7,229 nucleotides of DNA, from the NCBI GenBank assembly GCA_902782965.1, contig CACZPG010000146.1, positions 1 to 7,229 on the forward strand, given 5' to 3'. The translations under genes were made by a program, and so were the position numbers. The first letter of the stretch is position 1. Every line of letters begins with the position of its first letter. The stretch is from an uncultured Lachnospiraceae bacterium (lineage in GTDB: Bacteria; Bacillota; Clostridia; Lachnospirales; Lachnospiraceae). The notes under the pieces were generated by a model. It did no database searches. It had not been told where the DNA came from and worked only from the letters and a program-made list of their open reading frames with translations. Below, in pieces: positions 1-6,144 of this stretch.

Positions 1-15
1 ATACTATTAATAAAT

Positions 16-20
16 GGAGA
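16..20 (+). promoter_or_regulatory. Ribosome binding site of argS
   Basis: GGAGA lies 9 nt before the ATG at 30 but only 3 nt before the in-frame ATG at 24. The spacing favours 30 as the start codon, although initiation at 24 would add only Met-Ile. Confidence 0.6.
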
Positions 21-29
21 ATTATGATA

Positions 30-1727
30 ATGAAAGAAAAAATAGCTAAAATAATAAGTGATAAGATTGAGGACTTATCTTATGAACAGGTTATGGAGTT
101 ACTTGAACAGCCGCCTAAACCGGAACTTGGAGACTATGCATTCCCATGTTTCAGACTTGCAAAAACTATGAGAAAAGCTCCACAGATGATTGCTGAAGAT
201 ATTTGCAGCCAGATAGAAAAACCTGATTATATTGATAGGATTGAAACTCAGGGAGCTTATATCAATTTCTTTACATTAAAAGATGCTTTTGCAAAGGAAG
301 TAATTGATAGAGCTATTGAAGATACATATGGATCCTTTGACACAGGTAACGGTAAAACTATATGTATAGACTACTCTTCTCCTAATGTTGCTAAGAATTT
401 TCATGTTGGACATTTAAGAACTACTGTAATTGGTAATTCTTTATATAAGATTTATTCTAAGCTAGGATATCATGTAGAAAGAATTAATCATCTTGGTGAT
501 TGGGGCACACAGTTTGGTAAGCTTATTGTTGCTTATAAGAATTGGGGAGATGAGAATCTTGTAAAAGAAAAAGGTATTGAAGAATTAATGCGTCTCTATG
601 TTCTTTTCCATTCAGAGGCTGAGAAGAATCCTGATCTTGAGGATGAAGCAAGAGCCTGGTTCCATAAAATGGAAACAGGTGATGAAGAAGCTCTTGAAAT
701 ATGGAAATGGTTCTTTGATATCAGCCTGGAAGAATTTAAGAGAACTTATAAACTTATGAATGTAGAGTTTGACCACTATACAGGTGAAAGCTTTTACAGA
801 GATAAAACAGAGTCAGTTGTTAATGAATTGACAGAGCATGGTCTTCTTCAGGATAGTGATGGAGCTAAAATAGTAGATTTATCAGAATATGATATGGCGC
901 CATGTCTTATTCTTAAAAACGATGGAAGCTCTATCTATGCTACTCGAGATATTGCTGCTGTGGAATATCGTAAAAAAACATATAATTTTACTAAATGTTT
1001 ATATGTAACCGGACAGGAGCAGAAACTTCATTTTGCTCAGGTATTTAAGGTTATGGAACTGCTTGGATATGAATGGGCTAAAGACAGTCTGATTCATATT
1101 CCTTATGGACTTGTAAGCCTTGGCGGAGAGAAATTATCTACTCGTGATGGTAATGTTATCTATGCAGAAGATATTCTTAAAGAAGCAATAAGTAAAATAA
1201 AAGAAATCATAAATGAGAAAAATCCAGATTTGTCTGAGGAAGAGAAGGAAGAAGCATCCAGAATTGTTGGTGTTGGAGCTGTTGTATTCAATGATCTTTA
1301 TAATCAGAGAATAAAAGACGTTTCATTTAAATGGGAACATATAACAAGTTTCGAAGGAGAAACAGGTCCATATGTTCAATATACATACGCTAGATGTTCA
1401 AGTATTCTCAGAAATGTTAACGATTTTGTTTTGACTAAAGATATTGACTACAGTATTCTGACAGATCAATCTTCTGTTGAATTACTTAAGGAAATTAATA
1501 GATTCCCTTCAGTTATTGTTGAAGCTGCAGATAGATATGAACCATCTGTTATAGCAAGATATGCTGTAGACCTTGCCCAGGCATTTAATAGATTCTATAC
1601 TGATAATCGTATAGCTGTTGATGATAAGAATGTTCGTGATTCAAGATGTGTCGTAACTTCTATAACAAGAAGAATACTTAAAGATTCTCTTGATCTGCTC
1701 GGTATTGGATGTGTAGAAAGAATGTAA
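30..1727 (+). CDS. argS: Arginyl-tRNA synthetase (class Ia)
   Basis: This cytoplasmic enzyme charges tRNA-Arg with arginine at the expense of ATP. The product is 565 residues, the usual size for bacterial ArgRS, and looks complete. The N-terminal region (about 1-90) matches the ArgRS-specific tRNA-binding domain. The class I HIGH signature appears as HVGH at 125-128. The KMSKS loop appears as KLSTRDGN starting at residue 368, without the second lysine; this is common in ArgRS, a family known to need tRNA for amino-acid activation. GPYVQYTYAR, starting at residue 446, opens the DALR-type anticodon-binding domain, and the tail contains the helical NRFYTDNRI segment. The start at 30 was chosen over 24 from ribosome-site spacing. 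Any promoter lies upstream of the window. The stop codon is one base from a parS site and about 40 bp from a terminator-like palindrome. Alternative identities are unlikely. Confidence 0.97.
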   Translation: MKEKIAKIISDKIEDLSYEQVMELLEQPPKPELGDYAFPCFRLAKTMRKAPQMIAEDICSQIEKPDYIDRIETQGAYINFFTLKDAFAKEVIDRAIEDTYGSFDTGNGKTICIDYSSPNVAKNFHVGHLRTTVIGNSLYKIYSKLGYHVERINHLGDWGTQFGKLIVAYKNWGDENLVKEKGIEELMRLYVLFHSEAEKNPDLEDEARAWFHKMETGDEEALEIWKWFFDISLEEFKRTYKLMNVEFDHYTGESFYRDKTESVVNELTEHGLLQDSDGAKIVDLSEYDMAPCLILKNDGSSIYATRDIAAVEYRKKTYNFTKCLYVTGQEQKLHFAQVFKVMELLGYEWAKDSLIHIPYGLVSLGGEKLSTRDGNVIYAEDILKEAISKIKEIINEKNPDLSEEEKEEASRIVGVGAVVFNDLYNQRIKDVSFKWEHITSFEGETGPYVQYTYARCSSILRNVNDFVLTKDIDYSILTDQSSVELLKEINRFPSVIVEAADRYEPSVIARYAVDLAQAFNRFYTDNRIAVDDKNVRDSRCVVTSITRRILKDSLDLLGIGCVERM

Positions 1728-1728
1728 A

Positions 1729-1744
1729 TGTTTCACGTGAAACA
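1729..1744. promoter_or_regulatory. parS: parS site 1 (perfect ParB-binding palindrome)
   Basis: This is TGTTTCACGTGAAACA, an exact match to the Firmicute parS consensus TGTTNCACGTGAAACA. Perfect dyad symmetry extends to 1727-1746, so the palindrome includes the last base of the argS stop codon. ParB should clamp here and spread into argS as well as toward parA. Confidence 0.95.
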
Positions 1745-1767
1745 TTACTTGTTTAAAATAATTGATT

Positions 1768-1811
1768 AATAGGTATATATGTTTCACGTGAAACATATAT
1801 ACCTATTTTTT
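1768..1811 (+). terminator. Probable argS intrinsic terminator built around parS site 2
   Basis: Positions 1768-1807 form a perfect 40-bp palindrome: 20-bp arms, mirror axis between 1787 and 1788. A run of six T (1806-1811) follows the AGGTATATATG stem base. As RNA this gives a long stem with a small ACGU loop and a U-tract, about 40 nt after the argS stop codon. That is the position and shape of a Rho-independent terminator. The stem is AT-rich, so strength is uncertain. The central 16 bp are a perfect parS, so the element probably serves both transcription and segregation. Confidence 0.7.
1780..1795. promoter_or_regulatory. parS: parS site 2 (perfect, inside the terminator palindrome)
   Basis: TGTTTCACGTGAAACA, exact consensus, 51 bp centre-to-centre from site 1. 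The symmetry continues 12 bp per arm beyond the parS core, far more than ParB binding needs, which points to the extra terminator role. Confidence 0.95.
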
Positions 1812-1979
1812 ATAATTATGAATTTACTATTATAATAAAGAATATTTGATACTTATAATTCATGAAAATATATTAATTAGAATAATAACAATTTATATTT
1901 AAACGAATTTGAACGTCTGTGTTTATTTCAAATAATAATGAAAAGTAATATGTTCGTATATTTTTTAAATGTATAAAAA

Positions 1980-1995
1980 TGTTTCACGTGAAACG
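1980..1995. promoter_or_regulatory. parS: parS site 3 (one-base variant)
   Basis: TGTTTCACGTGAAACG matches the consensus at 15 of 16 positions; the last base is G instead of A. Apart from that position the symmetry extends over 1976-1999. The central CACGTG and both inner half-site GTTTC/GAAAC elements are intact, so ParB binding is expected but may be weaker. It is 200 bp from site 2. Confidence 0.88.
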
Positions 1996-2136
1996 TTTTA
2001 ATCTATGCTTATTTATAAATCTATATCAAATTTAAGTCTATATAATATTGATCCTAAAAATCTCCATATTATTAAATAATTAAACTTAATCATGATTTCT
2101 TCACATAATTATATAAATTTAATATATTTTTATAAA

Positions 2137-2152
2137 TGTTTCACGTGAAACA
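2137..2152. promoter_or_regulatory. parS: parS site 4 (perfect, within a 30-bp palindrome)
   Basis: TGTTTCACGTGAAACA, exact consensus. Perfect dyad symmetry covers 2130-2159, seven extra bases per arm. No T-tract follows, so a terminator role is not supported here. Centre-to-centre distance is 157 bp from site 3 and 124 bp to site 5. Confidence 0.95.
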
Positions 2153-2260
2153 TTTATAATTATCGAATACTCAATCTCAAGCAGAAAATAATTTATATTA
2201 AATCAAAGAAATTATCTATATAGTTTTGAATTATCTAAAAAAATTTATTATCTGAAATAA

Positions 2261-2276
2261 TGTTTCACGTGAAACA
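2261..2276. promoter_or_regulatory. parS: parS site 5 (perfect, parA-proximal)
   Basis: TGTTTCACGTGAAACA, exact consensus, with symmetry over 2259-2278. It ends 16 bp before the weak -35-like element of the upstream candidate parA promoter. ParB loaded here could therefore contact or roadblock parAB transcription; that regulatory role is inferred. Confidence 0.95.
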
Positions 2277-2292
2277 TTTTGTAATATCTATG

Positions 2293-2321
2293 TGGAAATA
2301 ATTCAATCATAGTGATATAAT
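2293..2321 (+). promoter_or_regulatory. Candidate upstream parA promoter with extended -10
   Basis: TGATATAAT at 2313-2321 contains a perfect TATAAT -10 box preceded by the TGn extension. A weak -35-like TGGAAA at 2293-2298 lies 17 bp upstream. The start would fall near 2328, inside the left arm of the hairpin at 2315-2337. The same TGATATAAT string occurs before serS. In DNA this AT-rich, chance -10 boxes are common. Confidence 0.4.
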
Positions 2322-2368
2322 GTGAAGGTGTCAAAAATTTAATTTTTTGACACCTTCACATTATATAT
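2314..2368. repeat. Long palindromic hairpin, copy 1 of a repeated element
   Basis: Perfect 23-bp arms at 2315-2337 and 2344-2366 enclose a 6-nt loop. The core is GGTGTCAAAA facing TTTTGACACC, and the outer ends are ATATAATG and its complement. No T-tract follows, so it is not a normal terminator for either strand. A related but degenerate copy lies at 6145-6203, with the same outer and inner boxes in the same order. That suggests a dispersed palindromic intergenic repeat (MITE- or REP-like), possibly recruited to the parA regulatory region. Confidence 0.75.
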
Positions 2369-2383
2369 GATTTTGATTATAAA
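2355..2383 (+). promoter_or_regulatory. Candidate parA-proximal promoter
   Basis: TTCACA at 2355-2360 (five of six bases of the -35 consensus) and TATAAA at 2378-2383 (five of six of the -10) are separated by 17 bp. The start would be near 2390, giving a leader of about 32 nt with the ribosome site at 2412-2416. The -35 lies in the right arm of the palindromic repeat, so the element may have supplied part of the promoter. Confidence 0.45.
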
Positions 2384-2421
2384 TAAGATTATATATTAAA
2401 AATAAATGGATAGGTGTAAAT

Positions 2422-3192
2422 ATGGGAAGAATTATTGCTATCGCTAATCAGAAAGGTGGAGTAGGTAAAACTACTACAGCTATTAATTTGGCATCATGTC
2501 TGGCTGAGAAAGGTAAAAGAGTTTTGGCGATTGACATGGATTCACAAGGAAATATGACAAGTGGCTTCGGAATTGATAGAGAAGAGGTAGAATATTCTAT
2601 ATACGATACTCTTACCGGTTCTGCGAATCTTGGACAATGTATGATTTTGGATGTAATAGACAATCTTAGTCTTGTTCCTTCCAGTCAGAATTTATCAGGC
2701 GTTGAGGTTGATTTTATTGATATAGATAAGCCTCAGTTTGTCTTAAAAAGTATTGTTAGAAATATTAGAAAGAAATTTGACTTTATCATAATTGATTGTC
2801 CTCCTGCTCTTGGCATGCTTACAATTAATTCCCTTACTGCAGCTGATACTGTTATAGTACCAATACAGTGTGAATTCTATGCATTGGAAGGATTATCTCA
2901 GCTTATTTATACTATTGATATGATCAAAAAGAAATTAAATAAAAATCTTGAGATTGAGGGGATTGTATTTACAATGTATGATTCCAGGAATAACTTATCT
3001 CAGGAGGTTGTTGATAACGTCAGGGAAAATCTTGATGAAATAATATATGATACAGTTGTCCCACGAAATGTTCGTCTTGCGGAGGCACCAAGTTTTGGAC
3101 TTCCAATTAATTTGTATGATTCCAGATCAACTGGAGCACTGGCATATCGTAATCTTGCAGACGAGGTTATCAAGAATAAATTATTTCAATAA
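2422..3192 (+). CDS. parA: Chromosome-partitioning ATPase ParA (Soj)
   Basis: This deviant Walker-type ATPase of the ParA/MinD superfamily dimerises on ATP, binds DNA non-specifically and is stimulated by ParB; in Firmicutes it also influences DnaA. The product is 256 residues, matching small chromosomal Soj proteins, and has no N-terminal helix-turn-helix of the kind seen in plasmid ParA. The deviant Walker A motif KGGVGKTT is at 11-18, with signature lysine K11 and P-loop lysine K16. Walker A' is IDMDSQGN at 37-44, with Ser where Pro is usual (DPQGN). Walker B is FIIIDCPPALG around D125. The RNVRLAEAPSFG block near the C-terminus is typical of Soj. The ATG at 2422 follows AGGTG (2412-2416) by 5 nt. 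It starts a parA-parB-DUF4446 operon, with parB 40 bp downstream, and has five parS sites upstream. It looks intact. Confidence 0.97.
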   Translation: MGRIIAIANQKGGVGKTTTAINLASCLAEKGKRVLAIDMDSQGNMTSGFGIDREEVEYSIYDTLTGSANLGQCMILDVIDNLSLVPSSQNLSGVEVDFIDIDKPQFVLKSIVRNIRKKFDFIIIDCPPALGMLTINSLTAADTVIVPIQCEFYALEGLSQLIYTIDMIKKKLNKNLEIEGIVFTMYDSRNNLSQEVVDNVRENLDEIIYDTVVPRNVRLAEAPSFGLPINLYDSRSTGALAYRNLADEVIKNKLFQ

Positions 3193-3232
3193 TGTGTTTA
3201 TCTAACTATTATTTTAATGATTAGGAGGAATT

Positions 3233-4240
3233 ATGGCACGTAGAGCGCTAGGAAATGGTTTAAAGAATCTTTATGGTGGTGTTGACGATAAAGATATTAA
3301 GAAAAAAACTGATACGAAGAAAGCTACATCTAAGAAGAAAAATGATGAAGCTGAATCACAACAGGAACAATCAAAACCTGTAGTAAAAGAGGTTATAAAA
3401 GAGGTAGTAAAGGAAGTTCCATCAGAAACTGTCTTAAAGATTTCTATGATAGAACCGAATTCATCTCAGCCTCGTAAAGATTTCAATGAGGATGCACTCG
3501 CTGAACTGGCTGATTCAATTAAGAAATATGGTGTAATTGAACCTCTTATTGTTACTAAAAAAGGAAAAGCATATCAGATTATTGCCGGAGAACGTAGATG
3601 GCGTGCTGCCAGACTTGCCGGATTAAGAGAAGTTCCTGTTATCATTCGTGAATATTCTGATCGTGAAAGAATGGAAGTTGCCCTGATTGAGAATATTCAG
3701 AGAGAAGACCTGAATGCTGTTGAAGAGGCATTGGCATATCAGAGTTTAATACAAGTATATAATCTTAAACAGGATGAAGTTGCTGAGAGAGTATCAAAGA
3801 GTAGAACTACTATTACTAATTCTCTGAGAATTCTTAAGCTTTCAGATAAAGTTAAGCAGATGCTTATTGATGATATGATTAGCACAGGTCATGCAAGAGC
3901 ATTACTTGCTATAGAAGACCCTGATGTTCAGTATGAAACTGCATTATCTGTTTTTGATGAAGGATTAAGTGTTCGTGAGACAGAACAACTTGTAAAGGGT
4001 GTTAATAATATTCTTGCCGGTAATGAAATAGACGATAAGGGTCAGGTTAAGAATTCCAAGAAGGATCCTGCTATGGAGGCTGTTTTAAATCAAATAGCTG
4101 AAGATCTGAAAACTACCTTAGGTTCTAAGATTAATATCAAGTCAAACGGTAAGAAAGGAAAAATTGAGATAGAGTATGTTTCTTCTGATGATCTTGAGAG
4201 AATTGTTCATATAATTAAGAGTGGTTCGGGAGGATTATAA
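3233..4240 (+). CDS. parB: Chromosome-partitioning protein ParB (Spo0J), parS-loading CTPase
   Basis: ParB binds parS as a dimer, uses CTP to close into a sliding clamp, spreads over nearby DNA, recruits SMC-condensin and stimulates ParA. The product is 335 residues, about 50 longer than B. subtilis Spo0J (282). Residues 1-16 contain GNGLKNLYGG, resembling the conserved N-terminal ParA-stimulating box. Residues about 18-65 form a charged Lys/Glu-rich linker with KEV repeats, which explains the extra length. The ParB N-domain starts near 67. The arginine-rich CTP-binding motif GERRWRAAR is at 119-127 and ENIQRE at 153-158. The helix-turn-helix that reads parS lies near 178-203. A linker and C-terminal dimerisation domain (about 280-335) follow. 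AGGAGG at 3223-3228 lies 4 nt before ATG. The stop codon overlaps the next start codon by one base (TAATG). Its expected targets, the parS sites, lie upstream of parA. Confidence 0.97.
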   Translation: MARRALGNGLKNLYGGVDDKDIKKKTDTKKATSKKKNDEAESQQEQSKPVVKEVIKEVVKEVPSETVLKISMIEPNSSQPRKDFNEDALAELADSIKKYGVIEPLIVTKKGKAYQIIAGERRWRAARLAGLREVPVIIREYSDRERMEVALIENIQREDLNAVEEALAYQSLIQVYNLKQDEVAERVSKSRTTITNSLRILKLSDKVKQMLIDDMISTGHARALLAIEDPDVQYETALSVFDEGLSVRETEQLVKGVNNILAGNEIDDKGQVKNSKKDPAMEAVLNQIAEDLKTTLGSKINIKSNGKKGKIEIEYVSSDDLERIVHIIKSGSGGL

Positions 4241-4776
4241 TGATTCTGGATTCAGTTTTTGGAATAAAGTTAGAAGTAATTATAATTATTCTTTTTGTCT
4301 TGATAATTATTCTGGCAATTGGTCTTATAGTTACATTTAACAGATTACAATATATTACTAGAAAGTATTATACTTTAACTAGTGGGAAACAAGCTAAAGA
4401 TCTTGAACATATTATGTTAACCAGGTTCAAAGAAATGGATAAAGTTAAGGCTAGAATGAAGAGGTTTTCCCGAGATCATCGAACCTTTAAAGGACATTTG
4501 GATTCCTGTTTCTACAAGTTAGGTTTAGTTAAATATGATGCATTTGATAATATGGCTGGTGAATTAAGCTATTCTCTTGCTTTATTAAATCAGGATAATT
4601 CAGGTCTTGTTCTCAGTTCCATGCATTCTAAAGAAGGTTGTTTCTCCTACGCAAAAGAAATAATTAAAGGTGAATCATATATAGCTCTATCTAAAGAGGA
4701 GAAAGAAGCTATTCAGAAAGCTCTGACTATAGATGAAGAAATTCAGAAAATGGTTGATTCGGAGGATGAAGAATAA
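4240..4776 (+). CDS. DUF4446 single-pass membrane protein, co-translated with parB
   Basis: The function is unknown. The product is 178 residues. Residues about 12-33 are a strong hydrophobic membrane helix with few residues before it, so the rest probably faces the cytoplasm because the following segment is positively charged (RLQYITRKYY). Residues about 50-85 are charged and heptad-like, possibly a short coiled coil. The conserved block of the DUF4446 family follows: VKYDAFDNMAGELSYSLALL at 97-116, then a GLVLSSMHS-type strand and a YAKEIIKGES segment, ending in an acidic tail. The ATG shares one base with the parB stop and has a good ribosome site, GGGAGGA (4228-4234), inside the parB 3' end, indicating translational coupling. 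DUF4446 genes are, as I recall, frequent neighbours of parB in clostridia. A link between the segregation machinery and the membrane is a reasonable but untested inference. Confidence 0.88.
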   Translation: MILDSVFGIKLEVIIIILFVLIIILAIGLIVTFNRLQYITRKYYTLTSGKQAKDLEHIMLTRFKEMDKVKARMKRFSRDHRTFKGHLDSCFYKLGLVKYDAFDNMAGELSYSLALLNQDNSGLVLSSMHSKEGCFSYAKEIIKGESYIALSKEEKEAIQKALTIDEEIQKMVDSEDEE

Positions 4777-4804
4777 CCTTTATAAAGTTTCTATATATAA
4801 CAAT

Positions 4805-4813
4805 TGATATAAT
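4805..4813 (+). promoter_or_regulatory. Candidate serS promoter (extended -10)
   Basis: TGATATAAT gives a perfect TATAAT at 4808-4813 with a TGn extension. No convincing -35 is visible at 16-18 bp spacing, which extended -10 promoters tolerate. Transcription would start near 4820, just before the serS ribosome site. This would let serS be expressed separately from parAB. Confidence 0.45.
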
Positions 4814-4834
4814 ATAAATAACATTTTTATAAAC

Positions 4835-4841
4835 AGAGGTG
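4835..4841 (+). promoter_or_regulatory. Ribosome binding site of serS
   Basis: AGAGGTG lies 6 nt before the ATG at 4848. The in-frame GTG at 4839 is part of this Shine-Dalgarno sequence and so cannot be the start; the site places the start at 4848. Confidence 0.8.
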
Positions 4842-4847
4842 AATAAA

Positions 4848-6137
4848 ATGATAGATATTAAATTTTTACGTGAAAACCCGGATGTAGTAAAAGAAAATAT
4901 TAAGAAGAAATTTCAGGATCATAAGCTCGAGCTTGTTGATGAGGTTATTAAGCTTGATCAGGAGCGTAGAGAGACTCAGGCCAAGGCTGATGAGATAAGA
5001 GCTGCCAAGAATAAAATCGCGAAAGAGATAGGTGCCCTTATGGCTCAGGGTAAGAAGGAAGAGGCCGAAGAGGTTAAGAAGAAGGTTGCTGAATCAGCTG
5101 AGCTTCTTAAAGAACTTGAAGCTAAAGAGCCTGTTCTTGAAGAGAAGGTTAAGTCTATAATGATGAGAATTCCTAACATTATCGATGATTCTGTTCCTAT
5201 TGGTAAAGATGATTCTGAAAATGTTGAAGTACAGAAATATGGTGATCCTGTTGTTCCTGATTTTGAAGTACCTTATCATACAGAGATTATCGAGAAATTA
5301 GCAGGTATTGATCTGGACAGTGCCAGAGAAGTAGCCGGAAATGGATTTTATTATCTTATTGGCGATGTTGCAAGACTTCATTCTGCAGTTCTTGCATATG
5401 CACGTGATTTTATGATAGATAAAGGATTCACTTATGTTATTCCTCCATATATGATAAGAAGTGATGTTGTTACCGGAGTAATGAGCTTCGAAGAAATGGA
5501 GGCTATGATGTATAAGATTGAGGGAGAGGATCTCTATCTTATAGGAACAAGTGAACACTCCATGATAGGAAGATTTATTAATAAAATGGTTGATGAGGAT
5601 AAACTTCCTCTTACATTTACAAGCTATTCTCCATGCTTCAGAAAAGAGAAGGGTGCTCATGGTATTGAAGAGAGAGGCGTATATCGTATCCATCAGTTTG
5701 AGAAACAGGAGATGGTTGTAATTTGTAAGCCTGAAGAATCTATGGAATGGTTTGACAAAATGTGGAGCTATACCGTAGAACTTTTCAGAAGTCTGGATAT
5801 TCCTGTAAGAACACTGGAATGCTGTTCAGGAGATCTTGCAGATCTTAAGGTTAAATCTATTGATGTTGAGGCTTGGTCACCAAGACAGAAGAAGTACTTT
5901 GAAGTAGGAAGCTGTTCAAATCTTGGTGATGCACAGGCAAGACGTCTGAAGATAAGAGTAAAAGGTGAGGGCGGAAATAAGTACCTTGCACACACTCTGA
6001 ACAATACTGTTGTTGCTCCACCAAGAATGCTTATAGCTTTCCTTGAAAACAATCTTAATGAGGACGGCTCAGTTAATATTCCGGAAAAACTCAGACCATA
6101 CATGGGTGGAAAAGATAAGATTGTTCCGGCTAAGTAG
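4848..6137 (+). CDS. serS: Seryl-tRNA synthetase (class II), unusual motif signatures
   Basis: This cytoplasmic enzyme charges tRNA-Ser (and tRNA-Sec where present) with serine. The product is 429 residues, normal for SerRS. The start MIDIKFLRENPD is the usual SerRS N-terminus. Residues about 24-103 form the long antiparallel coiled-coil arm that grips the tRNA-Ser variable arm. The serine-binding segment reads GTSEHS (TSEH at 234-237), motif 2 is FRKEKGAHGIEERG from 264 with R280 in YRIHQF, motif 3 begins near HTLNNT (382-387), and E352 lies in EVGSCSN. R393 in APPRM is the motif 3 arginine. Expected catalytic residues are present, so it should be active. Compared with E. coli or B. subtilis SerRS (PTAEV, SEAGSAGRDTRG, HTLNGSGLAVGR), several signatures instead resemble archaeal SerRS. 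It begins 71 bp after the DUF4446 gene, with its own promoter candidate. Confidence 0.94.
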   Translation: MIDIKFLRENPDVVKENIKKKFQDHKLELVDEVIKLDQERRETQAKADEIRAAKNKIAKEIGALMAQGKKEEAEEVKKKVAESAELLKELEAKEPVLEEKVKSIMMRIPNIIDDSVPIGKDDSENVEVQKYGDPVVPDFEVPYHTEIIEKLAGIDLDSAREVAGNGFYYLIGDVARLHSAVLAYARDFMIDKGFTYVIPPYMIRSDVVTGVMSFEEMEAMMYKIEGEDLYLIGTSEHSMIGRFINKMVDEDKLPLTFTSYSPCFRKEKGAHGIEERGVYRIHQFEKQEMVVICKPEESMEWFDKMWSYTVELFRSLDIPVRTLECCSGDLADLKVKSIDVEAWSPRQKKYFEVGSCSNLGDAQARRLKIRVKGEGGNKYLAHTLNNTVVAPPRMLIAFLENNLNEDGSVNIPEKLRPYMGGKDKIVPAK

Positions 6138-6144
6138 GTAGAAA

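Larger units (their letters stand above)
1728..2421. other. 694-bp AT-rich intergenic parS region between argS and parA
   Basis: No credible gene is visible on either strand. The stretch is visibly much richer in A and T than the flanking genes. It carries five parS palindromes centred at about 1736.5, 1787.5, 1987.5, 2144.5 and 2268.5, giving spacings of 51, 200, 157 and 124 bp. It also carries a terminator-like palindrome around the second site, a long hairpin at 2315-2366, and candidate parA promoters near its right end. I see nothing else definable in about 1812-1975, 2000-2130 and 2160-2258. From the sequence and ParB biology, this is the centromere-like region of the chromosome segregation system. 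Confidence 0.85.

Noticed and set aside
1729..2276. CRISPR-like array of regular repeats
   Set aside because: The repeats are 16-bp palindromes with very unequal AT-rich spacers (35 to 184 bp between them) and match the parS consensus.
2291..2299. TGTGGAAAT as a DnaA box, with the AT-rich gap as oriC
   Set aside because: It matches the TGTGGATAA form at only 7 of 9 positions, and no cluster of TTATCCACA-like boxes is visible. Richness in A and T alone does not support an origin.
4777..4847. T-box riboswitch before serS
   Set aside because: The 71-bp gap is too short for a T-box leader and shows neither a specifier stem nor the conserved T-box sequence.
5401..5406. CACGTG inside serS as a sixth parS
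   Set aside because: Only the central six bases and one or two flanking bases match; the GTTT/AAAC half-site arms are absent.
5298..5693. Open frame on the minus strand across serS
   Set aside because: It lies wholly inside a well-supported SerRS gene, its translation resembles no known family, and the + strand frame holds all conserved motifs. The same applies to minus-strand frames at 2448-2663, 5094-5279, 5768-6166 and 6372-6596.
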